Assembly: GCA_031772625.1 (NCBI GenBank) | Contig: CM062817.1 | Span: forward strand, 949,466,327-949,530,326 | DNA from: Pinus tabuliformis | Lineage: Eukaryota > Streptophyta > Pinopsida > Pinales > Pinaceae | Length of the DNA: 64,000 nucleotides | Direction of reading: 5' to 3' | Shown here: piece after piece, positions 23,175-33,780 of the stretch | Position numbering within the stretch: position 1 is the first letter of the stretch | Layout: each line of letters starts with the position of its first letter | The notes under the pieces: generated by a model | What the model was told of the DNA's origin: nothing | The model's input: the letters and a program-made list of their open reading frames with translations, nothing else | The model's database searches: none | Position numbers and translations under genes: made by a program

Positions 23175-24770
23175 TCATGCTAATCCTGATGTGCTCCCTT
23201 TATACTCTGTTCCTGCCTGTGCCTCTACCGCTTGTAACAATGCATCTATATTCTTCTGAGCTTGGGTATTCTTCTGGACGTGGAGCTCATGTTTCATTTT
23301 CTTGTATTTCTCTTTGAGAGATTTCTTTTGAGTATACCATTTGGTTGCCCACTTGCAAATGTCGGTTTGTTCAGCCTTGAGTTCTTTGATTTGCTCCCGG
23401 AGCTTCTCATTTTTCTGCTGAGGCTCCTTGCTCTGAGCTCTCAACATTTCATTCTCCTTCTTGATGACCTTCTCTAGCATGTTGGCATCCATCAATTCTT
23501 CTTTTAGCTTTTCAATTTGTTTTTCTAACCTCCTTTGTTTCTTGTTTCCAGATTCTGGCTCTTTCCCTTGTCCATTGTTACTCTCGACTTCCATTTCGGC
23601 TTTCGGTCCTAGCTGTGAATGAGCACTGCTCTAAATGTCCATCGGTGCATGTGAATTTGACTCTAGTTGATCTTCTTGTGTTTGGGTCTTTTGTCTTCTC
23701 CTTGATCTTCTTGTATATGTAGTGAAAATTTTGTCTTGCTCAATTTTCTGGGCAGCTTCTTGCCTCATCTTTCTTGTCCTTACACTACTGCTGTGTGGAG
23801 GAACACTGCTTGACTTGAACACAGGGATTTTCTCATCAATATCAAGCATAAATTCTGAGTGCTCTTGCCGTTCCTGTTCATCTTCTCCATCATTGATTTG
23901 ATTAGCAACAAAAAATTTCTTCCATGTTTTTCCCCTCCTCTGCACTTCCAATTCAATTAAAATTTTGATCAACCCAAAATGACATAAACTCTTATCCTCA
24001 TTACCCTTTCATTTCTGAATGGTCTTTTCCATTTTAGTCAAACTCTGTAAGAGGAAGTAAGGTAAACTGATGGTGCATTGCCCTTTTAAGTGCAACAGGA
24101 GTTTGATGTGATATAGATAGACTATGCTGTAATGACCTTCACACGTAACAAATTTCTGAATAATATACACCATTTCATCCCATGGGTGCATCAACCAGCT
24201 TCTAGGGACACCCTTTTTCCAGTTGACAAAGGAAACCCTTGACCTAGACATGAATTGAGTCCACGATTTTCTCTTAAATTATTTTGTTTTGAAATATTTT
24301 TCTCCTTCTGGACTGATTCCCAGGGTTTGTGCTATGGTATCCTCTGAAATCCTAAAAGAGAAGTTGCCTATCAATGCTTTCTCTCCATTAAATGTAAATG
24401 CAAACTGCTTGGTTACTTCTTCATTGTTCCCATTAAACTTCTCTAGGAATGATAACCATTGTTTTTCCCTTAAAAATGTAATACAATCATCATCATATTG
24501 GGAACTATCAAATGTCGTAGGCTCTGCTCTATTGGTCATTTTGACAAAGAAACTCATGTTCTAACCCTTTTTGTTTTTGCTTAATAGTTCAACAAAGGTC
24601 TCTTAATTTGTTGCCTGTGTTTTGCGCTCCACTCAACCGACATGGTAGTGCCCTCTGTTCTCGGGGTCTCCTTCTTCAATGACTTGGGTAGCGACCGGAT
24701 TAATGTCCTCAGATTATGGCGTAGGTAGAAAATCGTGGTGAGCCCAATTACTATGCTCTCCCTTTGTAGC
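23175..24770 (-). pseudogene. Element B extra ORF: plant-transposon-type domain plus coiled coil
   Basis: It lies between integrase and the 3' LTR in the sense direction, the place of the env-like ORF in Athila-type elements, but no signal peptide or membrane segment is seen. The N-terminal part (about 24,280-24,560) has TFNGEKALIGNFSFRISEDT. The middle (about 24,010-24,250) has SWLMHPWDEMVYIIQKFVTC and YLYHIKLLL. An acidic hinge with LDIDEKIPVF and a basic RRSRRRQK segment follows (about 23,640-23,970). The last part (23,175-23,594) is a long heptad-type coiled coil rich in E, K, L and Q. The layout matches the family called putative plant transposon protein. It is broken, with a few breaks. 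Related copies lie at about 5,040-6,240 and in element C. Confidence 0.75.
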
Positions 24771-24779
24771 ACCTGCTGT

Positions 24780-25712
24780 TCTCGGCCTTCCTCGAAATCA
24801 CAGAGTTTGAATTACTAGTATGGTAACGCCATTTTTACGAACTGAAAATGAAATGAAACTTAACAATTGACCTTACCCAATTTACTATAATGATAATGCA
24901 GAGCGCATTCATATCACAAAGACAGAGGAGCTATACTGGTTTGCATAGGTACAATCATGAGAACGTCGTAGACATATAAGGAGTGTTGGAGTGATGATAA
25001 TGGATAGTTGTTGCATGAGTCGACTTGGGTCAAATGATCATTTTATAACTTGGCTGATTCAAAAGAAATGAATGAAATCGTTTAACACTTGGCTCTACAA
25101 TGATTCACCACTTGTCCATTACTTGTTGGTACTTGGCTGATTAGGAAGATGATGGATTGATGATAAGGTTTGATGGCAGATTCAATGACAAGGTTTGAAG
25201 GGTGGTGTAGGAGAAGATTTAAAAATCGTAGGAGGAATATGGCGATAGACTAGAATGTGTTGGGAAATGCTAGTAGTTAGGAATGTTACAAGGGTGATGG
25301 GTATAGGGGTGTTTTTGAAATTGATCATAAGCAATCATAATCATTATATTTAACACTAAAATAATTCAAGAATTTTAAATGTTAAAAATAAAAATTACAA
25401 CAATACATTACACTTTGATGGTTGACCAAGAGTTGAGTTGGCATGCATAGGTAGGACTGATCTTTATTACAGGTAGGACTGATCTTTACTACAGGTAGGA
25501 CTGATCTTCATTGTCCATAATAGGTCCCTTCTGAGATAAAATTGGATATAACAGGTCCCTCTGAGATCTGAAGAATTTTGTGTGTGCAACTTCTTTGAAA
25601 TCTAAAGAACTATGTGTGTGCAGCTTCCTTGATCTTTGGTGTTGATGTAGCCTTGATGATAAGAAACCTTTGAAACTCTGTTGAAACTTTGTTGAAGTAA
25701 CCTGATGTAGCA
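24780..25712. other. Element B spacer, no gene
   Basis: This is non-coding sequence between integrase and the extra ORF. Near 25,455-25,510 the phrase GTAGGACTGATCTT is repeated three times in short tandem. No frame is protein-like. Confidence 0.5.
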
Positions 25713-25720
25713 GTGTTTAA

Positions 25721-26019
25721 CATGGAAAATTTTAGGGGCTAATGTTCGCGCAGTGGGCTAATTTTTCATGATTTTCCACAAAAAATATTCGCCAATTTCC
25801 AATTTTTATAAAAGATTATTCGCCCAAATTTTAGAATATAAAACCATTTTACCTTAAAAATCTCCAACATTATATAGAGACTATATATAAAATCATTGTA
25901 AATTTGAATAATTTTACAAATATATCAATAAACATTTTATAGTTTGCATATTAGGGATTAGTGAGATTCGCCAATGTTTTAAAATTCAAGAAAATTTTCC
26001 ATCCTTAAAATTTTCCTTG
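25721..26019. mobile_element. Short non-autonomous hAT element (MITE), 299 bp
   Basis: The ends are CATGGAAAATTTTAGG on the left and, reverse-complemented, CAAGGAAAATTTTAAGG on the right. The exact 8 bp target duplication GTGTTTAA lies at 25,713-25,720 and 26,020-26,027. An 8 bp duplication with CA(N)GG-type ends is the signature of the hAT superfamily. TTCGCC/GGCGAA words recur near both ends, as transposase-binding sites do in hAT elements. It holds no transposase. It shares both ends with the 1.4 kb element at 27,600-28,991. Confidence 0.92.
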
Positions 26020-26027
26020 GTGTTTAA

Positions 26028-26384
26028 CAAGTCCCTTTAATGTTTGTTAAACAGGTCCCTCTAATATTAGTGCTAGTAACATAGTATTCTGAACAGGTCC
26101 CTCTGATTAGAACAAAGACAAAAACAAATTCTTTATTGAAATACTGAAGTGCTGAAACAAACTCTTTGAAAATTTACAATGAGGAGATGAGATAAGGAAA
26201 ACAAAATGCTGATGCTTCTCCCCCACTAAAGCTTTGACTTGTCCTCAAGTCATTATTGAAGCGATGAACCAAATAGTAAACAAATAGAACAAGGAATTCT
26301 TACCAGCCAAAGAATTTGTTTTCAAGTAAGAATTCTGGGTTAGAGTGTGCTAGAGTCTGGTTTTCACATCTAAACCATTATTAG

Positions 26385-26444
<60 letters not shown>

Positions 26445-26452
26445 TTTTATTT

Positions 26453-26549
<97 letters not shown>

Positions 26550-26590
26550 AATTTTTAAATTGAAATGAAATGAACTAAGGTAGAGGTATC
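26028..26590. other. Element B spacer with AT microsatellite
   Basis: Apart from the (AT)n tract, this stretch has GGTCCCTCT words repeated near 26,055 and 26,095, and no gene. Confidence 0.5.
26388..26547. repeat. (AT)n microsatellite, about 160 bp
   Basis: Two long runs of alternating AT (about 52 and 88 bp) are separated by a short TATTTTTTATTTTATT interruption. The tract is likely to vary in length between individuals and to be error-prone in assembly. Confidence 0.97.
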
Positions 26591-26591
26591 A

Positions 26592-27591
26592 CAGCTGAAG
26601 GCTGCAATATCTCAACCTCCCTTTGCTAAGATACAGTTTGAAGAAAATCCTCCTTGCTGATGGGCTTATGGTAAAGTTTCAACCGATGGCCATTGACAAG
26701 AAATGGGTGGCCTTATCCATCAATGGTAATAAGCTTGACTGATCCATTTTCATAAGCTTGAACTATTTCATATGGGCCCATCCAATGTGTAGTAAATTTG
26801 GCTTTACGATCTCTGAATTTAGAGTCAAAGAGTAAAGCCCAGTCTCCTTCTTTGAACTATTTCTTCTTGATGTTTGCATCATGCCACTACTTCCTTTGTT
26901 TCTGCATTAGGAGTGTTGTCTCCTCTACTTGCTGCCTCATTTCATCTAGCTGGTTCAATTGCTGAATCCTCTCTTGTTGGGCTTAATTGAGATCAATTCC
27001 TAAATCTGCAGACATCTTATAAGTGTGTATTTGAAATTCAGTAGGAAGCATTACCTCTTTTCCATTCACCAATTGGTATGATGTAAATCCTGTAGTGTTC
27101 TTCCACGTGATTCTATAAGCCCAGAGTGCATCTTTGAGCTTCTCTTCCCAATTCTTTCTATTCATTGCTACGGTATTAGTGATATTCCTTCCAATGTTTT
27201 ATTTTTGGATTCCACCTGGCCATTGGCCTATGGATGGTAAGGTATACTTTTTCTGTGCTTCATTTGATATTTTTCTGTGATGTCTTTAACTAGCTTTGAA
27301 GTAAACTGAGTACCTTGATCTGTCACTATCTCCCTTGGTACTCCATACCTTACAAAAATTTCTTCAAAAAGGATGTTTACCACTGTTTTTTCAGTTCCTC
27401 GGACTAGTGCTTTGGCTTCAGCCCATTTTGTTACGTAATCAGTACATACTAGGATGTACTTTTTACCTTTGGAAGTTGGATTGATGGGTCCTATGAAATC
27501 GAGAGCCCATTTTTCAAATGGCTCTAAGTGTACTTGAGGCTGAAGTGGCATTTCATCTGTAGCTGTTGGCCTACCCATTCTTTGAAAGCTA
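26592..27591 (-). pseudogene. Element B integrase core and C-terminal part
   Basis: The minus strand reads EPFEKWALDFIGPINP, YILVCTDYVTKWAEAKAL, FVRYGVPREIVTDQGTQF and KSIPYHP, which covers the DDE core (27,228-27,578). Then comes EKLKDALWAYRITWKNTTGF and TSYQLVNGKEVMLPTEFQ (26,983-27,165). The rest towards 26,592 matches the end of integrase weakly. A hAT element splits this core from the zinc-binding part. It is broken. Confidence 0.9.
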
Positions 27592-27885
27592 TCGCAACTC
27601 AGGGAAAATTTTAAGAACCCCCCCTAAATTTATAAATATAATAAATGGGCGAATCTCCATGGTATATAGGAAAAATGGAAGGCGATTTTATCAATAATAT
27701 AATATGTATATATAATTTTTTGGCGAATCTCTCACCAGGCATGGCGAATATTTTACTCAAATATAAAATATTATAAGATCTTGGCGAGTCTTTCACTAAA
27801 TAATAAAACTTTGTAAAGTCCTAGTGAATCTTAGCATAGGTTACATGCTGGTTTAATTCCCCCATTTAAATAGGCTACATTCCAG

Positions 27886-27955
27886 GTGAATACCATGGGT
27901 CAATACCATGTGCCATTTTGGTGAATACCATGGGTCAATACCATGTGCCATTTTT
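27886..27955. repeat. 35 bp tandem duplication
   Basis: GTGAATACCATGGGTCAATA followed by CCATGTGCCATTTT is present twice in direct succession inside the hAT element. The two copies are practically identical. Confidence 0.9.
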
Positions 27956-28039
27956 ATTTTTATTAATTCTAATATTAGGGTTAATAATGGTTTTTTGCAT
28001 GGTATTAATAACAATCTAGTCCATGGTATTTGTCCCATA

Positions 28040-28740
28040 GTATTTTTGCCATAGGTTTCACCTAAATATAGCCCATTTTTTGAGTGTTCATAAATATAAG
28101 TAGACTTATGGAGTAAATATAAAAAAATGTTTTATTTGTTTACCATACCTCTAGTTTATTTATATTTTTATTAATTTACCATACCTCTTTTACAAATATG
28201 GTATTTGGCCCATAGTATTTTGGCCATAGGTTTCACCTAAATATAACCCATTTTTTGAGTGTTCGTAAATATAAGGTGACCTATGGAGTAAATATAGAAA
28301 AATGTTTTATTTGTTTACCATACCTCTCGTTTATTTATATTTTTATTAATTTACCATACCTCTTTTACAAATATAGTATTTGGCCCATAGGATTCACTTA
28401 AATAAAACCTCTTTCTTGAGCCTTTATAAATAGAATGAGGGTTATGGACTAAATATAAAAAGAGGTTTTATTTATTTACGCTACGTCTAGTTTATTTATA
28501 TTTTTATTTATTTACCATACCGTTTGAGTAAGTATAAAAAGACGTTTTATTTATTTACCATACCTCCACTTAACTTATATTTTTATTTGTTTACACCATT
28601 ACATGTATATAAGGTGACTTATGGAGTAAATATAAAAAATGTTTTATTTATTTACCATACCTCTCATTTATTTATATTTTTATTAATTTGCCATACCTCT
28701 TTTATAAATATGGTATTTGGCCCATAGGATTCACTTAAAT
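28040..28740. repeat. Tandem array, about 175 bp unit, about four copies
   Basis: The unit contains ATTCACCTAAATATA(A/G)CCC, TATGGAGTAAATATA, TTTTATTTGTTTACCATACC and TTTTACAAATATGGTATTTG. Two near-complete neighbours lie at about 28,043-28,217 and 28,218-28,390. Two more, less regular, follow to about 28,740. The array makes up half of the hAT element. Confidence 0.85.
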
Positions 28741-28999
28741 AAAACCTATTCTTGAAAATGGGCGAATGGATTCACTTAAATAAATCCTATTCTTGAAAAT
28801 GGGCGAATGGAAGGTTGTAAGTCCTAATTTCAAGGGCTAAATTTACCTTTTTTACCCTCTCCCTTAAAATAAGGTGGGCTATTTGAGGTGATTTGTAAAA
28901 ATGTACTATGATACAAAATATTCGCCCACTAAAAATTTAAAACCCCTTAATTTCGCCAAAGGGCGAACATTCGCCCCTAAAATTATCCTTGTCGCAACT

Positions 29000-30540
29000 C
29001 TTCACATACTTCTTGGAATCCTTAAAAATGGATGGCCAGTAGTATCCAAGACTAAGAATCTTGAATGTTGTTCTTTTAGCTGCAAAATGCCCACCACACG
29101 GTTCATCATGGCAAGATTTTAAAATATCAATTATTTCATTATTTCTTACACATCGTCTAATAATCATATCATAACCAGTGTAAAATAAATCTTCGTTAAC
29201 CCATGAGTATTGAGCACTTTGTTTGATTAGCCTCTTCTTTTCCTTTGGAGTAAATATGGAGGTGTTCTTCCTATGGAAAAATAGTTGGCCAAGTCAGCAT
29301 ACCAAGGATTCACTATTGAAATTGCAAATAAATTTTCATCTGGAAAATAATCTTCAACCGGAACAACCTCACCTGGATTTTGCAGTCTAGAAAGAAAATC
29401 TGCCACCTGATTCTCTTTACCTGGTCTATCTAAAACTGTGATATTAAATTCATGTAATAATAATGACCATCTAGTAACTCTTCTATTAGTTACGGGTTTA
29501 TTCATTAAATACTTAATGGTAGAATGGTCAGTATGTACAAAAACCTCATAACTAGTTATATAATGTCGGAATTTATTCATAGCATGTATGATTGCAAGCA
29601 TTTCTTTTTCAGTGACTGTGTAGTTTAATTCTGTAGGTGTTAGATTTTTACTAATGAGGCACCTACTACAGTATCAGATGCATCTGTAAAGATGTGAAAT
29701 GGTAGGTTCCAGTTAGGTCCTTTTAAGACTAGTGTGGTTGATAACTTTTCTTTGAGTGTTTCAAATGCTTGCTGACAATTCTCATTGGAGTTGAAAGGTG
29801 TATCTTTTGCTAGAAGTTTAAACAGAGGTGAAGCTATTTTACTAAAATGTTCAATAAACCTTCTGTAATAGCTTGCATGCCCAAGGAAACTTCTTACCTC
29901 TTTTTGAGTCTTCGGAATTGAGAAATTGACAATGATCTGGATTTTTGATGGCCTAATACTATCCCTTCATTTAACATCATAAAACACTTTTCATTGCTCA
30001 GGGACAGATTAGCTTCAATACATCTCTTCCAAACTTTTTCAAGATTCTCTAATGCATGCTCAAATGAATTACCATACACTGAAAAATCATCCATGTAAAC
30101 TTCAACACAATCATGAACTAAATCAGCAAAAATAGCTATTACAGCTCTCTGAAATGTAGCTGGAGCATTGCAAAGTCCAAATGGTAAAACATTATAAGGA
30201 TACGTGCCCCAAGGAAAAGTAAAAGTGGTTTTGTCCTGGTCCTCTAAGGCTATCCTGATCTAGTTGTAGCCACTGAAACCATCAAGAAAAGAGAATGATG
30301 ATTTCCCAGCTAATGTGTCTAGCACTTGGTCAATAAATGGTAGTGGGAAATAATCTTCGAGGGTTGCTTTGTTCAATTGTCTGTAATCAACACAAATCCG
30401 CCACTTACCATTTTTCTTGGGCACTACTACCAATGGGGATACCCACTGACTATCAGAGATACGATAGATAAAATTGACTTTCAACAGTTTTTGTAATTCT
30501 TCTCTAACAATATCCTGAAGCATGGGATTCATTCATCTCT
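29000..30540 (-). pseudogene. Element B pol: reverse transcriptase, RNase H, integrase zinc domain
   Basis: From the high-coordinate side, RT (about 29,900-30,535) has REELQKLLKVNFIYRISDSQ, WVSPLVVVPKKNGKWRICVD, EDYFPLPFIDQVLDTLAG and an MDDFSVYG active-site region. RNase H (about 29,230-29,890) ends with YEVFVHTDHSTIKYLMNK and GKENQVADFLSRL. The integrase zinc-binding region (about 29,000-29,170) has ILKSCHDEPCGGHFAAKRTT and YYWPSIFKD. It is broken, with several breaks. The order and motifs are those of Tat/Athila-like Gypsy elements. Confidence 0.92.
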
Positions 30541-33340
30541 GCGGTTGCCTCACTGGTTTGATATTACTATCCGTATAAATATGGTGAGTGCATGTTTTAG
30601 GGTGAACTCCATGCATATCGGTGTAGTCCCAAGCAAATGCTCTCTGGTATTTTCTCAACACTTGGATCAATTTTTCCTCCTGAGATGAGTCTAGGTGAGT
30701 GCTAATATTCAAAGTTTTCCCTGGACGAATCTCTATGGTCTTGCTCTGTGTGTTTTTGGTAGATTGGATAGGAAAAATGTTCTGAAATGTTGTCTGCAAG
30801 GAATGAATGGTGCATGTTTCCTGAAAATTTTGTGCCAAAAGTTCATCTGCAGCATGATATTGGCCATTACTCAATTCTTCAGAAACATCCGGTTGAGAAA
30901 AGAACAATTCTACCAAATCATCATTATTATGTTCTTGAAAATCATAGATTTGATTGATGCTGAAAATAGATTGAACTTCTTCCTTGTCATTGTATTTATC
31001 GTCATGCCATAAATTGTGTGCTACTGCTGGTGATTGTGATGATGGGTAAAGAGTGAGTTGTTTTCTTTCAGTTCCTCGTGAAATGATCATATTACCTGAT
31101 CGACATCCTATGAATGCATCAACAGTTGCTAACCATGGTCTACCAAGGATGATAGGGTGTCCTCCTAAATTGTATTTTGACTGAAGAACTAAAAGTCCAC
31201 TGGATACTCCCAAGAGTCTAGTGAAACAATTATGTTCTCCAAAATCCCTTTAGGAATCACTTTAGACCTATCAGCAAGTTCTAGAACAATTGTTGTGTGC
31301 TGCAAGTTTGTGAGTTGGAGTGTTTTCATTGTTTCAAGAGTCATCACATTTATTGCGGCCCCAAGGTCAATTAGGGTGTTTGGAATATGTATGTTGTTAA
31401 TGATTGTAGTGACTCTGGGAATACCAGGATCAACATACTTTTCCATTGAAATGGTGTTTGTCATAAGGCCAACTAAATGTCCAATAACATGAATAGTTTG
31501 TGGATCAACTCTTTTCCTAGTAGGCTTTTTAAGGGACAATTCTTTGATGGCTTTAGTATATATGGGAATGTCTTTTATGGCTTGTAGTAGTGGAATTTTT
31601 ATATAGACATTCTTTATCTCATCTAAAACATCAAACTGTGGTATAGACATGGGAAGTTTTGCTTGGACCAATCTCTCTGGAAAAGGTGGTGGATGCAACG
31701 GTTGCATTTTTTTTATTTTTGATGTCATCATTTTGTTTCCTTTGAATTGGAGTTTCATTTTCATTTTCTTCATTTTCTTCTTGTTTAATAGCTGTTGGAG
31801 ATTCTTTGTGAAGTATCTTACCAGACCTCAAATTGATATTTTGTAAAGGTAATGTGGGATATGATGGTCCCTCATCTACATTATAAGCTGGTCTCTCTGC
31901 TCTGTTATTTGGATTTGGTACAAGTTGAGCAGGGATTTGAGTAGGTCTAGGAGGTTGTTGGTTAGATGGAAGTTGTAATTGTGGTGGATTTATTGGTGGA
32001 GGAGCAGGTAATGCTTGTTGAGTGGGTTGGGGTTGATGTGGGTAAACAACTTGCTGCTAAGGATATTGCTGATATGGTTGAGGATATGGCGAATATGGCT
32101 GATGATATTGTTGATATGGCTGTGAATATGGTTGGTATGGTTGAGGATATGGTTGATATTGTTGAGAGTATTGCTGAGATGGTCTCCATTGTTGTTGTGG
32201 GTAATTTTGGTGCTGCCATGGCATGGGTACATTCCATGAATTCTGAGCATACATCTGATCATGTGCAGGAAATTACAAATTCTAGTTTGGGAACATACCT
32301 TGAGGTGCAGGTTTTGGCTGCCATGGTCTCTTTGTGCCCATGAAATACACATTTTCCATATCTGTGTTAGCTGCCACATTACAATTATGCAAAATATTGA
32401 CTTTAGAGAAATGAAATATATCATGATTTTCAGTACAAAAGGCACAAACTTGAATGTTTTCTAATGGGCAGTCTTTTAAGGAATGTTTCTTCTGACATTT
32501 TGGACAAAAGACAGCCATCATTTGATCTTCCTCTTCTTGTCTTTTCTTAGCTTTGAGAGTGTTAATTTGAGTTCCTAAGGTACTCAATAGATCTGTTTTG
32601 AATTCCTCTAACAAATTTCCTATTTCAGCTCTTGTGACACTTGCTGAAGCAGATTTTGTGTTGGACGATATGGTTATTTTTCCAATTTTGGCTTTGCTCC
32701 TAGAATAATTTTCACATAACTCAGCAATTCCTTCAAAAGGTAAAGTGGAATTATCACCTTTTCCCATCAAATTAAGATCATCTAGGTATTCCTCTTGAAT
32801 GCCCTTCAAAAATATTGTTCGAATCAGATCAAGAGGCATGGTTTTGTGTTTTGATTTTTGTAAATTGTAAACAAACCGCTCTAAGTACTCCTCTAAATTT
32901 TCATTCTCTTATTGGTTCATCCTAAAGATATCATCTTTGGAATCTTTCAATGTACAATAAGGTTGGTATTTCTTTAGGAATACTCTTCTCATGCCATCCC
33001 AATCAGTTATTGCATGTTCACCAAGTCCCATGAACCATCTTAATGCTGATGCTTTTAATGTTGCTGTGAAGAGTCTAAGCCTATGGGCATCATCTGTGTA
33101 ACCATATGTTCGACATACAATGTCAAACTCAAGCAAGAATGAATCTGGGTCTTCTGAAGCCATGCCATAAAAGTTTGGTAGCACAGATGGAGGTATGTTT
33201 TTCATTTTTATTTCGTCATCCTCTTCTGGTTCTTGAATAGGAAATTTAAAGGTTGACTCTTCCTCCTGACCTTGATTTGGTGGTCCTCTTTCTGATCCAT
33301 GTCCTTCTCCAACCATTCTGATAGGTTCCTCTGTTGATTT
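30541..33340 (-). pseudogene. Element B gag and protease
   Basis: The gag core (32,909-33,316) reads LPNFYGMASEDPDSFLLEFD and FTATLKASALRWFMGLGEHA. A cysteine cluster follows (about 32,440-32,520) with CPKCQKKHSLKDCPL and CAFCTENH. Next is a tract rich in Q, P and Y (about 32,040-32,254) built of QPY units. The protease region (about 30,900-31,500) shows HIPNTLIDLGAAINVMTLET and LGGHPIILGRPWLATVDAFI; the DLGA motif is the active-site version usual in this branch. A linker with RPGKTLNIS leads towards RT. It is broken, with several breaks. The plus-strand frames rich in V and M over 31,966-32,343 are antisense shadows of the QPY tract. Confidence 0.9.
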
Positions 33341-33759
33341 AATTTCTTGTTCAGTCTCACTTGTTTGAAAGAGAAGTTCAAGGAAAGATTGATGAGTTAT
33401 TGTGCTACTTTCTCTTTTTATAGAGGATTCAGGGAAATGTTTCTTCTGTGATTGATGTGCTAATAGAATTTTCCTCTCGATGAGTGTGAGTCTTTGCCCT
33501 GATTTCTGTTTATCCTTTAATTTTTGTATGGTGACTTCCTCAGCTGATGTTGTGTGTTCAACTTTTCCTAAAGGGTCTGCTCCTTATGGTAGGTTTGTTT
33601 TTGGATGGGGGTTTTTATGAATCTACCTTTATTATCTTTAGATATAGGCATAAGTAAACATGACTTCTCAAATGATAATTAAAATCAAATCTATGTTGTG
33701 ATTTTGTTTATTTAATTTTTTTTTATATTTTGTTTTTTTCGAAATCCTCTAACTGCGCC

Positions 33760-33777
33760 TACCCAACAACATCGCCA
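33760..33777 (-). other. Element B primer-binding site (tRNA-Asp type)
   Basis: Directly inside the 5' LTR the minus strand reads TGGCGATGTTGTTGGGTA. It resembles the TGGCGCCGTTGCCGGGGA site complementary to plant tRNA-Asp that is used by Athila/Tat and other Gypsy elements. Confidence 0.75.
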
Positions 33778-33780
33778 AAA

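Larger units (their letters stand above)
27600..28991. mobile_element. Non-autonomous hAT element, 1,392 bp, with internal tandem repeats
   Basis: The left end is CAGGGAAAATTTTAAG and the right end, reverse-complemented, is CAAGGATAATTTTAGG. The exact 8 bp target duplication TCGCAACT lies at 27,592-27,599 and 28,992-28,999. Both ends match those of the 299 bp hAT element nearby. The right end and the left end of that element share AATTTTAGGGGC and AATGTTCGC. GGGCGAAT/ATTCGCCC words cluster near both ends (about 27,648-27,790 and 28,760-28,975). The interior is AT-rich repeat sequence without a transposase, so it needed a partner element for movement. It sits in the integrase of element B. Confidence 0.93.

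Noticed and set aside
23175-24770. Envelope gene in element B, because of the position after integrase
   Set aside because: No signal peptide, membrane segment or cysteine pattern of an envelope protein is seen; the domains match the plant-transposon-type ORF.
31966-32343. Plus-strand 125-codon frame rich in V, M and D
   Set aside because: It is the antisense of the QPY-rich gag tract of element B; its composition follows from the repeat.
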